A stretch of DNA of 44,395 nt from Bacteroidales bacterium (GTDB lineage Bacteria; Bacteroidota; Bacteroidia; Bacteroidales; UBA932), in contig JAQYTJ010000004.1 of assembly GCA_028724885.1 (NCBI GenBank), positions 1 to 44,395 on the forward strand. The letters are read 5' to 3'. The notes below the pieces were generated by a model, which saw only the letters and a program-made list of their open reading frames with translations, was not told the origin of the DNA and did not search any database. Made by a program: the position numbers and the translations under genes. Positions 35,138-44,083 of the stretch are shown one piece after another; the stretch's first letter is position 1, and every line of letters begins with the position of its first letter.

Positions 35138-35180
35138 ATAAAAAATTACTGGTTTTGTCCTTATTTGCGTAAATTTGCTT

Positions 35181-37715
35181 ATGAAGTTTGTTAGCATGCA
35201 TAATTTCAAAGTGTTCATAACCCTTGCCCTGCTGTGTGTTTCAACATTAATGCCAGGACAAAATCTTCCGCCTTTGCAAAAAGATGGAAATATAACTACT
35301 GGGCAATTACAGAATGGAATTTCTTACTATCTTGTCAATAATCCTAAGCTTAAAGGAGTTGCCGATTTCGCCCTAATCCTTAATGGCAAGTCTGATACGG
35401 CAGATGCACGAAAGGACCTCGCATCCTTGCATCATTTCAATAAGACAAAGCCATATAAATTCCTTGCGAGGAAAGGAATAGGTTGCAGGCCAGAAGGGTA
35501 TATTTCTTACCCTGATGGAGCGACGCTCTACAGGTTCGATGATGTCCCGATCATTGACCAGGCTTCTTCTGACTCTACTCTGCTTATGATTTTCGACATC
35601 ATTTACGAGCACTCGTTTCCATGCGCCATAATCATATCAGGGGACATCAATGTAGGCAACCTGGTAAACAGGATGACTGTTTTCTCAATGTCCGTCCCAA
35701 AAAGAAACCCCACCAATAAGAAGGAGAAATATTCATGGAAGCCTTCTGGTGCCATGAAATTCAATTTCTCGCCATCCGAAACCACGTCTGTCAACTTAGA
35801 TCTCAGATCTCCAAGGACGCCAGAAGGAATGATGAATACTATTCAGCCGTTCATTACGAGCATATACGTGAAAAGCTTGGAATTAATAATAAAGAGCCGC
35901 TTAGTGGAAGCATCCGAGGCGAGGAGCATCCCTGTTCTTTCCCTATCTTCTGAATATGTGAATAGCTCTATGACCGCGGAAGACGAGCACTTGAAGATTC
36001 GATTCGGCACGGCTAAGGGGCATATGATTCAGGCATCGCTCTGCTTGGCTTCAACAGTAGCAGAGCTGGCAAAGAACGGAGTTACCAAAGCCGAGTATAA
36101 GATTGCGATGGGCGTGATACATGGCTACCTGTCTGAGTCTCAGGACAATTCAGATATGGTTGAGAAGTGTGTCGCCTCGTACTTGCATGGCTCTGACCTT
36201 GCGACTATGGCTTCTAAGCTTAACTATATCAGTTCTAGAAACTTGAACTCGGATGTTGAGCTGGATCTTTTCAATAATTATGTGAAGGCTCTCTTGGATA
36301 ATCCCGAAAATCTTAACATTTCTTGCTCAGGGAGCGAAGACGAGTGTGATGAATGGACCAGAGAAACGGCTTTCGGGCTCACTTGGAATGCTGTCTCTGC
36401 ATTAGAGAATATTCAATATCCTTGGACAATCAGCGATGGCGACACGTTGATGATCGGGAAGAAAAGATCTAAGACGAAGCTTAAGTCCTCTAGCCCTGAC
36501 GCTTTTTCTGGCGGAGAGGCGTGGACTTTCGGGAACGGTATGAAGGTAATATTCAAGCAGCAGCCTTTACCAAGCAAAGAATTCAGCTTTTCGCTGTTAA
36601 TTAATGGTGGATTCTCTACGGTTAAGGATCTTGCAATAGGGGAGGGAGCTTTCTTTTCCGACATGCTATGGCTTTACGACATTGCTGGAATGTCAGGCTA
36701 TAATTTTCAGAAAGTACTGAAAGCTAATAACGTGAACTTGAAATCGTCCGTGACCCTCTCTGACATGAGGCTTTATGGCTCGGCACCTTCAGATAAATTC
36801 CTGCTCGTCATGAAAGCCCTCACTTCCGTCGCTAACGATAGGTCCTTGAATACGGCAGCTTTCGAGTCATATAAAAGTTTAGAAAAGCCGCAGAGAGCAG
36901 TATTGGACAGCTTGATGTACACTGGTTATAAATATTCATTGAAAAAAACACCCGCTGGCTTGGCTGACAGAACCCAGATGGATGCAGACGAATATTTTGA
37001 GAGGCAGTTCATAAAGACTAATGACGGTGTGCTGGTCATTGTCGGTGATTTGTCCAAAGAGGGGGTTCGGAAGATTCTAGAAAGTTACCTTGGCGCTTTC
37101 AGAATAAGCAAAGTCGTGCCTGGGAGGCCGGCAATCCAGTATAAATACCGTCAGGGGGACGTGACATTTTCATCTTCAGGGGATGACAAAATGATTGACA
37201 TCGGTATTGCGACAGCTTTACCTTTCACTACGGAAAACAACATAGCCTTCTTAGCCGCTGCCCTGCAACTGCATCAGACATTGTCAGGAAAGATGGCAGA
37301 GAATGGCTTTTACGTTGAGATGACTCCGAATCTGAAACTATATCCCATGGAGTCCGTCGAATTGATTTTTAATTGCCAGCCTGTTCCGGAATGTGGGCTT
37401 CCGCTTGGCGTAGACAGTGGGTCTGAAAATCCTATGAGGGCTTTGAATGTCGCTAAGAAGGTTATCACCGATGTATTGGCGAAACCTATCACTGATGGCG
37501 AGCTGAAAGCGTATAAAATTTTGCTTTCCAACCGGTACTCCGCCAGCATCGCCGTGCCAAGTCGTTTCATAGATGCCATACTGCTTAGATATGCTTATGG
37601 CAAAGACATTCTGACTGATTACGGGAATAGAATAAACGGCATCACTGCCGAGAAAGTAAATCAAGTGAAAAAAGCCCTTTTGGAGGGGATGAGGATTGAA
37701 TATGTCGTCAAATAA
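35181..37715 (+). CDS. M16-like secreted protein lacking the zinc-protease motif
   Basis: About 844 residues from the ATG at 35181; ATG at 35196 (MHNFKVFITLALLCVSTLMPG) is an alternative giving a cleaner signal. The M16 plan is visible: GQLQNGISYYLVNNPKLKGVADFALILNGKSDT at the start, a second M16 half beginning WTFGNGMKVIFKQQPLPSKEFSFSLLINGG, DGVLVIVGDLSKEGVRKILESYLG, and the final helical domain. The catalytic HxxEH of active members should follow the first beta region, but there the sequence is ASLHHFNKTKPYKF, with no HxxEH anywhere. So it is probably catalytically dead and may act as a binding or scaffold subunit, like the inactive halves of M16 heterodimers. The next gene overlaps it. Confidence 0.8.
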   Translation: MKFVSMHNFKVFITLALLCVSTLMPGQNLPPLQKDGNITTGQLQNGISYYLVNNPKLKGVADFALILNGKSDTADARKDLASLHHFNKTKPYKFLARKGIGCRPEGYISYPDGATLYRFDDVPIIDQASSDSTLLMIFDIIYEHSFPCAIIISGDINVGNLVNRMTVFSMSVPKRNPTNKKEKYSWKPSGAMKFNFSPSETTSVNLDLRSPRTPEGMMNTIQPFITSIYVKSLELIIKSRLVEASEARSIPVLSLSSEYVNSSMTAEDEHLKIRFGTAKGHMIQASLCLASTVAELAKNGVTKAEYKIAMGVIHGYLSESQDNSDMVEKCVASYLHGSDLATMASKLNYISSRNLNSDVELDLFNNYVKALLDNPENLNISCSGSEDECDEWTRETAFGLTWNAVSALENIQYPWTISDGDTLMIGKKRSKTKLKSSSPDAFSGGEAWTFGNGMKVIFKQQPLPSKEFSFSLLINGGFSTVKDLAIGEGAFFSDMLWLYDIAGMSGYNFQKVLKANNVNLKSSVTLSDMRLYGSAPSDKFLLVMKALTSVANDRSLNTAAFESYKSLEKPQRAVLDSLMYTGYKYSLKKTPAGLADRTQMDADEYFERQFIKTNDGVLVIVGDLSKEGVRKILESYLGAFRISKVVPGRPAIQYKYRQGDVTFSSSGDDKMIDIGIATALPFTTENNIAFLAAALQLHQTLSGKMAENGFYVEMTPNLKLYPMESVELIFNCQPVPECGLPLGVDSGSENPMRALNVAKKVITDVLAKPITDGELKAYKILLSNRYSASIAVPSRFIDAILLRYAYGKDILTDYGNRINGITAEKVNQVKKALLEGMRIEYVVK

Positions 37716-38310
37716 AGACTTCGGAACGATTATCCAGATAGGGGATATTCTTGTTTCGGATGATGTTGTCACTGAATATTTTGCCTGCGACTACTCTAAA
37801 TGTAAAGGAATATGCTGCGTCATAGGCGATAGCGGTGCCCCTCTGGAAGAGCCGGAGCTGGGCAAGATTGAGGAGAATTACGAGTCGTTCTCTCCGCTGA
37901 TGTCTGAGAAAGGTCGTGCTCAGGTTGCCAAGAATGGCTTTTTCATAATTGATAAGGATAACGACATAGTGACCCCCATCGTGGATGGTTCTGGTGAGTG
38001 TGCCTACACAACCTTCGATGAGGCTGGAAACTGTTTCTGCTCGATGGAAAAATGCTTCTTCAAAGTAACCTGCAAGTTCCGCAAGCCACAGTCCTGCTGG
38101 CTGTATCCTATACGCGTGACGAAGCTGAGCAGCGGTGGCTTGGCTCTGAACGTGCATCACTGGGGGCTTTGCAAGGACGCTTATGAGAAAGGAAAACGCG
38201 AAGGAATCCGCGTGTACGAGTTCCTTCGCGAGCCTTTGATCGCAATATTCGGGGAAGAGTTCTATTCTGCCTTGTCTGCGGCAGCGATTAAGCTCAATGC
38301 AGCCTCGTAG
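37702..38310 (+). CDS. DUF3109 family cysteine-rich protein
   Basis: About 202 residues from the ATG at 37702, overlapping the end of the M16-like gene by 14 bases. Cysteines are arranged as CDYSKCKGICC near residue 30, then CAYTTFDEAGNCFCSMEKCFFKVTCKFRKPQSCWLYPIRV, and GLCKDA, which matches DUF3109 and suggests a metal or Fe-S site, related to the YkgJ-type zinc or iron-chelating clusters. Function is unknown. Its last 49 bases overlap, in antisense, the end of the convergent DUF2007 gene. Confidence 0.88.
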   Translation: MSSNKDFGTIIQIGDILVSDDVVTEYFACDYSKCKGICCVIGDSGAPLEEPELGKIEENYESFSPLMSEKGRAQVAKNGFFIIDKDNDIVTPIVDGSGECAYTTFDEAGNCFCSMEKCFFKVTCKFRKPQSCWLYPIRVTKLSSGGLALNVHHWGLCKDAYEKGKREGIRVYEFLREPLIAIFGEEFYSALSAAAIKLNAAS

Positions 38311-38501
38311 TCCGACGCATTGACCTTCACTTCCACCGGATTTACGTAATTTAATGACGTGTAGGAAGAATTCTCCCCGAAAACTTCCGCAGGGATTCCG
38401 TTCTCCCTTAACATTCCAGCCGTGATGTGGGCGCTCATTGGGTCGCTGAACTTAGCGACAGTCTTAAATTCATCTTCCATATATTCATGTATTTTCGTCA
38501 T
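38262..38501 (-). CDS. Small DUF2007-domain protein
   Basis: 79 residues. FKTVAKFSDPMSAHITAGMLRENGIPAEVFGENSS and NPVEVKVNASDYEAALSLI match DUF2007 (putative signal-transducing, ferredoxin-like fold). The last 49 bases overlap the end of the opposite-strand DUF3109 gene, and its start overlaps the end of the next upstream gene by 17 bases, so the two minus-strand genes are translationally linked. Confidence 0.8.
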   Translation of the reverse strand: MTKIHEYMEDEFKTVAKFSDPMSAHITAGMLRENGIPAEVFGENSSYTSLNYVNPVEVKVNASDYEAALSLIAAADKAE

Positions 38502-38958
38502 CGGACCTGAACTTGTATTCCAAGCCTCTGGCGAGCCTGTTTACTTCCTTTGATATTCCTTCAAGCGTGAAACCGCCAAGCTTACGTGTCAAAGTCACCT
38601 TATCCTCACCCATCTTGATAATCCTCGTGTAGGCACTCCTGGAACGGAAGAGCATATTCTCTCCATCCTCGTTTTCCAAATCATAGCCGCGGTCGTTCAT
38701 ATATTCAATCACACCCTGCCGTATCTCTGAATATTCTCCAGCTATGTCAGCATCCCTTGTGCAATAACCGAATTTCGGGTAAATGGCGGAAAAGGCAGCA
38801 AATAGGACTGCTATTTCGAGTACAGACTTCCATCCGCCACGGAACATCAGCTCCGGGTTGGCAGGAATCACCTTCAGCCACGCCAGAACAACCATGATCA
38901 GCGCCAGCAGCACTGAAATAGTTATGAAATATTTAATAGCTCTAAGGAAATACCTCAT
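38485..38958 (-). CDS. Small membrane protein of unknown function
   Basis: About 157 residues from the ATG at 38958 (MRYFLRAIKYFITISVLLALIMVVLAWL). Two membrane segments: ITISVLLALIMVVLAWL and VLEIAVLFAAFSAIYP. The cytoplasmic C-terminal part (RQGVIEYMNDRGYDLENEDGENMLFRSRSAYTRIIKMGEDKVTLTRK) looks like a small alpha/beta domain. This pattern is common in Bacteroidota next to DUF2007 genes, which it overlaps by 17 bases. Function unknown. Confidence 0.8.
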   Translation of the reverse strand: MRYFLRAIKYFITISVLLALIMVVLAWLKVIPANPELMFRGGWKSVLEIAVLFAAFSAIYPKFGYCTRDADIAGEYSEIRQGVIEYMNDRGYDLENEDGENMLFRSRSAYTRIIKMGEDKVTLTRKLGGFTLEGISKEVNRLARGLEYKFRSDDENT

Positions 38959-39011
38959 TGTCTGAATCTTTTTAACAAATATAATCATTTTCGCAATAGC
39001 ACAACTTTTGT

Positions 39012-39019
39012 TACTTTTG
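39012..39019 (+). promoter_or_regulatory. -7 box for the coiled-coil/hemW operon
   Basis: TACTTTTG, exact TAnnTTTG, 31 bases before the ATG at 39051. A TTTG at 39007-39010 is too close to be the -33 element. Confidence 0.45.
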
Positions 39020-39050
39020 TGTCGTTGTTGAAATTTAAAACATAGAAACT

Positions 39051-39965
39051 ATGGCAGACATTGATCCAATAGAAGAACGCAGACAGCGTGAAGATCAGGA
39101 AAGAAAGAATCAGGGCCTAAAGAAAACCATGTACATAATGATTGGCGTAGCTGCGGTTCTTTTCATCCTGCTTGCTTACATCTGGATTTCAAAATCGATG
39201 CTCGTAAAGGATTTGAACGTTGAGAAACAGGATCTTACTCAGCAAGTAGAGGCTTTGAAGAGCGACTACGATAATTTGCAGTCCGATTATGAATCCATCA
39301 ATTCTCAGTTGGATTCTTCTCGCGATGAAGTGAGTCAGCTCGTTGAGAGAATCAAGAAGACAGACGCTACGAACAGAGCTCAAATTCGCAAATACCAGAA
39401 GGAATTGGGTACGCTGCGCAGCATAATGAAGAGCTATATTGTCCAGATTGATTCGCTGAACACATTGAACCACAAGCTTACGGCAGATGCTGCTGCTGCT
39501 CGTAAAGAAGCTGCTCAGAGTAAGGCCGAGAGTGAGGAACTGAAGGGTCAGGTTGAGGATCTCTCCGGGAAAGTGGCGACTGGTTCCGTCATCAAGGCGA
39601 GAGGCCTGAGCGTCGCAGCATACAATTCTTCCGACAAGGTTACTGACAGGAGCAGCAGAGTTACTAGGCTGCTTGCTTCTATCACTTTGGTAGAGAACGA
39701 TCTGGCTCCGAAAGGCCCGGTAAGAGTTTATCTTAGGGTTAAGGATCCTCAGGGCGTGCTTCTTACGAACGATGTTCAGACTTCGTTCAATTATAATGGT
39801 GAGACTATGGTTGCTTCTGCTTCGCGTGAGGTAGATTACGAAGGCAAGGAAGTTGACCTTAGCATTTATCTGAACGGCATCCCTTCCTATAGCTCTGGCA
39901 TCTACACTGTCGAGGCTTACACGTCGCAGGCCTTCCTCGGCAAGACCGAATTGCTGCTGAGGTAA
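39051..39965 (+). CDS. Membrane-anchored coiled-coil protein
   Basis: 304 residues. A charged N-terminus (ADIDPIEERRQREDQERKNQG) is followed by one membrane helix at about 27-48 (MYIMIGVAAVLFILLAYIWI), then a long coiled coil to about residue 175 (heptads through KQDLTQQVEALKSDYDNLQSDYESINSQLDSSRDEVSQLVERI and AAAARKEAAQSKAESEELKGQVEDLSGKV). A beta-sandwich-like C-terminal domain (GPVRVYLRVKDPQGVLL, GIYTVEAYTSQAFLGKTELLL) follows. This resembles conserved unnamed Bacteroidales envelope proteins. hemW starts 4 bases after its stop, so they share a transcript. Function unknown. Confidence 0.85.
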   Translation: MADIDPIEERRQREDQERKNQGLKKTMYIMIGVAAVLFILLAYIWISKSMLVKDLNVEKQDLTQQVEALKSDYDNLQSDYESINSQLDSSRDEVSQLVERIKKTDATNRAQIRKYQKELGTLRSIMKSYIVQIDSLNTLNHKLTADAAAARKEAAQSKAESEELKGQVEDLSGKVATGSVIKARGLSVAAYNSSDKVTDRSSRVTRLLASITLVENDLAPKGPVRVYLRVKDPQGVLLTNDVQTSFNYNGETMVASASREVDYEGKEVDLSIYLNGIPSYSSGIYTVEAYTSQAFLGKTELLLR

Positions 39966-39969
39966 CGCC

Positions 39970-41163
39970 GTGATCTACGTCCACGTCCCTTTCTGCAAGA
40001 GCTTCTGCACCTACTGCGACTTTTATTCGGAGGTGAGAAATTCATTCGATGAATATGCAGTGGCACTGCTCTCGGAGGTAGAGAGGCGGAAGAACGAGAT
40101 TTCAAAAAATATGGCCGCATATCCTGATGCGGACACGCTTTACATTGGCGGAGGCACACCTTCTGTGCTTCCGCTGAACGTTTTGTCTCGGATCGTAGAA
40201 AAAATCTGCTTACTTAGGCTTGGGTTTGCGACTGGCATGCTGCTATCTGCTGCCCCATGGAAGGAATTCACGATTGAAGTAAACCCAGAGGATATAGTGG
40301 AGAAAGGGAATGAATATGTTGCCGGCTTGCTTGGGCTTGGAGTAACGAGAGTTAGCATGGGCATCCAGAGTTTTGATGACGGAATCCTGCTCTGGATGAA
40401 CCGCAGGCACGATTCGGCTAGGGCAGTGAAAGCATACGAGATCCTGCGTGAATCTGATGCTGAGTGGAGGCGAGGCCATCCTGAAGCAAGACCTCTTCGA
40501 ATCAGCATAGATTTAATATTCGGTATATTCCAGCTCAGCGACGAGGTCTGGAACGACACCATTTCGAAGGCCTTGTCTTTAAGCGGTTCTGGTGGCCGTC
40601 CTGACCATATTTCTGCTTACCAGCTCTCGATTGAAGATGGAAGCGCTCTGGCAGGGATTTTGGCCTCTGGCAAGTATAAAGAGGCATCGGATGAACAGTG
40701 CAGGCGCCAGTATGATATTCTTTGTCAGAGACTCAGAGAGGCTGGATATATTCATTATGAAATTTCCAATTTCGCTCTTCCTGGCTGCGAGGCTGTTCAC
40801 AACAGTCATTACTGGGACCGCACGCCTTATGTCGGGCTTGGTCCGGGAGCTCACTCATTCAGCATATTCCCTGATGGCAGGCAGGTGCGTTCGTGGAATG
40901 AACAGAGGCTCCCAGACGGTGCTGCTCCGACATATTCATATAGCGTAGAAACGCTCACAGCCGAAGATGTCAGGATGGAGGAATTGATGCTTGGACTTCG
41001 AACTCGGAGAGGAATTGAGGTGGAAAAATTATTTTCATTGGTGGATAAATCGATAATAAACAAGCTATTAACTGAGGGCGGCATGGAACTTGACTGTGAC
41101 AGAGTGCGTATTGCGGAAAATCATCTGTTCACATCGGATGAAATTATTCGAATGCTCGTTTGA
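39970..41163 (+). CDS. hemW: Radical SAM heme chaperone HemW
   Basis: 397 residues starting with GTG at 39970; the family start MIYVHVPFCKSFCTYCDFYS follows directly, so no upstream start is needed. The CxxxCxxC motif (C9, C13, C16) binds 4Fe-4S; TLYIGGGTPSVL and RVSMGIQSFDDGILLWMNRRHD are conserved, and the GLGPGAHSF motif plus the C-terminal HemN_C region (MEELMLGLRTRRGIE) separate HemW from true HemN. HemW inserts heme into respiratory enzymes. It contains one insertion around residues 77-85 (LLSAAPWKEF) slightly longer than usual. The gene lies 4 bases after the coiled-coil protein. Confidence 0.93.
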   Translation: MIYVHVPFCKSFCTYCDFYSEVRNSFDEYAVALLSEVERRKNEISKNMAAYPDADTLYIGGGTPSVLPLNVLSRIVEKICLLRLGFATGMLLSAAPWKEFTIEVNPEDIVEKGNEYVAGLLGLGVTRVSMGIQSFDDGILLWMNRRHDSARAVKAYEILRESDAEWRRGHPEARPLRISIDLIFGIFQLSDEVWNDTISKALSLSGSGGRPDHISAYQLSIEDGSALAGILASGKYKEASDEQCRRQYDILCQRLREAGYIHYEISNFALPGCEAVHNSHYWDRTPYVGLGPGAHSFSIFPDGRQVRSWNEQRLPDGAAPTYSYSVETLTAEDVRMEELMLGLRTRRGIEVEKLFSLVDKSIINKLLTEGGMELDCDRVRIAENHLFTSDEIIRMLV

Positions 41164-41201
41164 ATTTATTATATTAGTAACACATTTAAAATTGATTAGA
41201 T

Positions 41202-41582
41202 ATGAAAGGGGAATCATTATTTGCATTATTCGCCGGAGTGGCGGCAGGTTTGACGCTAGGGCTTCTATTTGCGCCGGAATCTGGTAAGGAGACTCGCGAT
41301 AGAGTTAGGAAGGCTGCTGAAGATGGCGTAGATCAGGTTAAAAAAGCGTACGGTGATGTCAAAGAACAGGCATCTGACAAGGCGTTTGAGATGAAGGCTC
41401 GTGCCAGGCTGGCTCGCAGGGATCTCAAGGATTTGACAGAAACCATTAAGGATCAGGTTGGGGACTTGAGAGAAGATGCAAAAGCTAAGATCCTAGAGCA
41501 GCTCGAGAAACTTGAGGCATCTCTCAGAACCGATATTGGCGGGCTGGATGGTGTCGATGAGCAAGGCTCTGAAAATGCCTGA
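41202..41582 (+). CDS. YtxH-domain protein
   Basis: 126 residues. The N-terminal hydrophobic helix with LFALFAGVAAGLTLGLLFAPESGKETR is the YtxH signature (GxxxGxxxAPxSGxxTR). The rest is a charged amphipathic helix (VDQVKKAYGDVKEQASDKAFEMKARARLARRDLKDLTETIKDQ) as in other YtxH stress proteins. First of a four-gene run with the holin-like gene, a small gene and pepP; gaps are 2 bases, an overlap of 11 bases, and 0 bases. Confidence 0.9.
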   Translation: MKGESLFALFAGVAAGLTLGLLFAPESGKETRDRVRKAAEDGVDQVKKAYGDVKEQASDKAFEMKARARLARRDLKDLTETIKDQVGDLREDAKAKILEQLEKLEASLRTDIGGLDGVDEQGSENA

Positions 41583-41584
41583 AC

Positions 41585-41947
41585 ATGATTGATTTCGCTA
41601 AACAAATCGAAGACCTGGGGCAGCGGGCAAAGGATTATGCTGACCTCCAGATCACAGATGTAAAACTGCGCACAGTAAAGGGGCTGTCAATCGCTCTAGG
41701 AAAGCTTGTATATATTCAGGTGCTCATCCTAATTCTGGCTGTGCTTCTGATTGCGCTGGCAATTGGGGGACTCTTTCTGCTGGGCGACTTGGTTGGCAGC
41801 ACGACGGTCGCTGCTTTCATCATCGTCGGAATATTCCTAATTGCTTTCATCGTGCTCCTCCTGCTTAGGAAAAGGCTGTTCCGGGACACGTTCGTGCCAC
41901 TTTTCGTGAAACTATTCTTTGATGGAGGGAGTGAAGATGCGGATTAA
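41585..41947 (+). CDS. Phage_holin_3_6/DUF1469-type small membrane protein
   Basis: 120 residues. The amphipathic N-terminus (IDFAKQIEDLGQRAKDYADLQITDVKLRTVKGLSIALGKL) is followed by two membrane segments (VLILILAVLLIALAIGGLFLLGDL and AAFIIVGIFLIAFIVLLLL) and a basic tail. This is the DUF1469 arrangement commonly next to YtxH genes in Bacteroidota; despite the family name it is a chromosomal envelope protein, not evidence of a prophage. Confidence 0.88.
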   Translation: MIDFAKQIEDLGQRAKDYADLQITDVKLRTVKGLSIALGKLVYIQVLILILAVLLIALAIGGLFLLGDLVGSTTVAAFIIVGIFLIAFIVLLLLRKRLFRDTFVPLFVKLFFDGGSEDAD

Positions 41948-42173
41948 GGATATAAAGACGATGGACGAGCTGGAAGCTTGCCAGAAGAGCATAAGGCGGC
42001 AGATAGGGGATGAAGGAAGCGCAATTGCTTCTTCTTTCAGGAACATGAGGGAAGAATATTCGCCAAGGAATATAATGGCACGCAGTCTTGGGGCCGTGTC
42101 GGAGGTATTCCCTTTCCGACAGTTGATGCTGAATTTGGTGACTTATCTCATTAAATTCATTAAAAGATATTAA
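41937..42173 (+). CDS. Small conserved protein of the YtxH/holin-like cassette
   Basis: About 78 residues from the ATG at 41937, overlapping the preceding stop by 11 bases. The frame extends back to 41919 only by way of TTG. A charged first half (KDIKTMDELEACQKSIRRQIGDEGSAIASSFRNMREEYSPRNI) and a hydrophobic C-terminal helix (LMLNLVTYLIKFIKRY). I do not recognise a family. Its stop is immediately followed by the ATG of pepP. Confidence 0.7.
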   Translation: MRIKDIKTMDELEACQKSIRRQIGDEGSAIASSFRNMREEYSPRNIMARSLGAVSEVFPFRQLMLNLVTYLIKFIKRY

Positions 42174-43994
42174 ATGAATATTTTTTCTCAGCGGATAGAA
42201 CTGGTCCGCTCCATGCTTCGTGCCAAGGACTGGGATGCCATTGTCATTACTGGTTCTGATCCCCATGGAAGCGAATATCAGGCCCCACGCTGGCATCAGA
42301 TAGAGTGGGTCTCTGGCTACTCTGGCGAAGGAGATTTAGTGATTACCCTTGACAGTGCTGGTCTTTGGACAGATCCTCGTTATTTCATTCAGGCAGAACG
42401 GCAGCTGCCTGTAACGGGCATTGATCTGCATAAAACTCGGGTGCCGGATCAGGTGCTTATTCCGCAATGGCTTGCTGAGCAATTCGAGGGTTACGATGAT
42501 GCCGTGGTGGCAGTGGACGGCTTGTCGCAGAGCGCTTCTTCGGTGCTTGACATCGTTAAGGCTTTCGGAGGAAAGGTCACGATCGTGAATGCCCCCGATT
42601 TCATGAATGCTTTCTGGAAAGACAGGCCTGCGGTGCCAGCCGCTCCGGTTTCCGTGCTGGATGTGAAATACGCTGGCTGGTCTAGGGAACAAAAGATTTC
42701 CTGGCTTCGTAAATGGCTTGGAGAGAAAGGCTTTGATGCCATCTTGCTTACAGCTCTAGACGAGATTGCATGGATGCTGAATGTGCGTGGGAGCGACATA
42801 GCTTACAATCCTGTAGTGATGTCCTATCTGCTGGTTAGCACGGACGATGTAAGATGGTTCGTTAGAAAACCTTCGCTGTGTACTGGTGTGCAGGGAGCCG
42901 AATGGGCATTTGACGAAGTCCAGGAAAGCGGAATAATCATTGATGATTATTCCGATGTCGGCCTGGCTCTGTCGGATCTGATGAACGATGACTATTTTGG
43001 CAAGCTGTACGTAGACGTTTCCTCATTGAACTACGACCTTTATAATGTTCTGAAAGATAGCGGGCAGAGTAGTAAAGTCATGTCGGGGAAATCCCCTGTT
43101 GCTCTTCGCAAGGCCGTTAAGAACGAGGTAGAGATAGAGTGCATGCGGAAGGCTCATCTGGAGGACGGGCTGGCGATGGAGAGGTTCCTTTACTGGCTGG
43201 GCAAGATGATGGAGAGCGGGGACACGGTTTCTGAATATGCTGCCTCGGAGAAGCTGCACGAGTTTCGCAGTGCCATTCCGGGCTTCCGCGGGGAAAGTTT
43301 CGAGACCATTTCCGCTTACGAGGCGAATGCCGCTCTGCCGCATTACGTCACCCCTTCTGAGAGTTCTGCGGAGATGTTCTCGGAGGGTCTTTATCTTTGC
43401 GATTCCGGTGGGCAGTACCTCTACGGCACTACTGACATCACCCGTACTGTGCCGCTTGGCTCCTGCACCGCCTTGGAGCGGGAAGACTACACGCTTGTGC
43501 TAAAAGCCCACATCGACTTGGCTATGGCTGTGTTTCCTTATGGTACAGCTGGCTGTCAGATAGACGCCTTAGCGCGAGAACCGCTTTGGCGGTCGCTCCG
43601 GAATTTCGGTCATGGGACTGGCCACGGAGTGGGATTCTACATGAACGTGCATGAGGGGCCGCAGGACATCCGCCAGAATTTCAACAGTCAGCCACTACTG
43701 CCTGGCATGATAACTTCCGATGAGCCTGGGATATACCGGGAAGGGCAGTTCGGCATCCGTCACGAAAACCTTCTGCTAACGGTTGATGCCGGTACCAATG
43801 AATTCGGACATTGGCTAAGGTTCGAGCCGCTCACCCTCTGCCATTTCGACACTTCAGTAATCCTTAAGGATCTGCTGGACAAGGCTGAGATCGACTGGCT
43901 TAATGAATATAACGCCGGCGTGTTCACAACTCTCTCATCGCACCTTCCATGCGAGATCGCTCACTGGCTCCGTGACAAGACGAAGCCGATATAA
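42174..43994 (+). CDS. Aminopeptidase P family metallopeptidase (Xaa-Pro aminopeptidase)
   Basis: 606 residues, the long Bacteroidota/eukaryote-like form with two N-terminal creatinase domains (about 1-140 and 160-310) before the pita-bread catalytic domain. Metal ligands are all present: D410 (LCDSGGQYLYG), D421 (TTDITRTV), H484 (HGTGHGVG), E517 (TSDEPGIY) and E531 (IRHENLLL). It removes an N-terminal residue preceding proline; no signal peptide, so cytoplasmic. The ATG abuts the previous stop, so it is probably translated from the cassette transcript. Confidence 0.95.
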   Translation: MNIFSQRIELVRSMLRAKDWDAIVITGSDPHGSEYQAPRWHQIEWVSGYSGEGDLVITLDSAGLWTDPRYFIQAERQLPVTGIDLHKTRVPDQVLIPQWLAEQFEGYDDAVVAVDGLSQSASSVLDIVKAFGGKVTIVNAPDFMNAFWKDRPAVPAAPVSVLDVKYAGWSREQKISWLRKWLGEKGFDAILLTALDEIAWMLNVRGSDIAYNPVVMSYLLVSTDDVRWFVRKPSLCTGVQGAEWAFDEVQESGIIIDDYSDVGLALSDLMNDDYFGKLYVDVSSLNYDLYNVLKDSGQSSKVMSGKSPVALRKAVKNEVEIECMRKAHLEDGLAMERFLYWLGKMMESGDTVSEYAASEKLHEFRSAIPGFRGESFETISAYEANAALPHYVTPSESSAEMFSEGLYLCDSGGQYLYGTTDITRTVPLGSCTALEREDYTLVLKAHIDLAMAVFPYGTAGCQIDALAREPLWRSLRNFGHGTGHGVGFYMNVHEGPQDIRQNFNSQPLLPGMITSDEPGIYREGQFGIRHENLLLTVDAGTNEFGHWLRFEPLTLCHFDTSVILKDLLDKAEIDWLNEYNAGVFTTLSSHLPCEIAHWLRDKTKPI

Positions 43995-44083
43995 ATTTCT
44001 GGTAGTAGAATCCTTGCTATTGAATGATGGCAAGAAGAGAGTTATGGCCCGTTATCGATCAGTTCTTTCCCACGAAACCTTTG

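Noticed and set aside
41585..41947. Holin-family protein as sign of a prophage
   Set aside because: DUF1469 proteins next to YtxH genes are common chromosomal envelope proteins, and no other phage gene is nearby.
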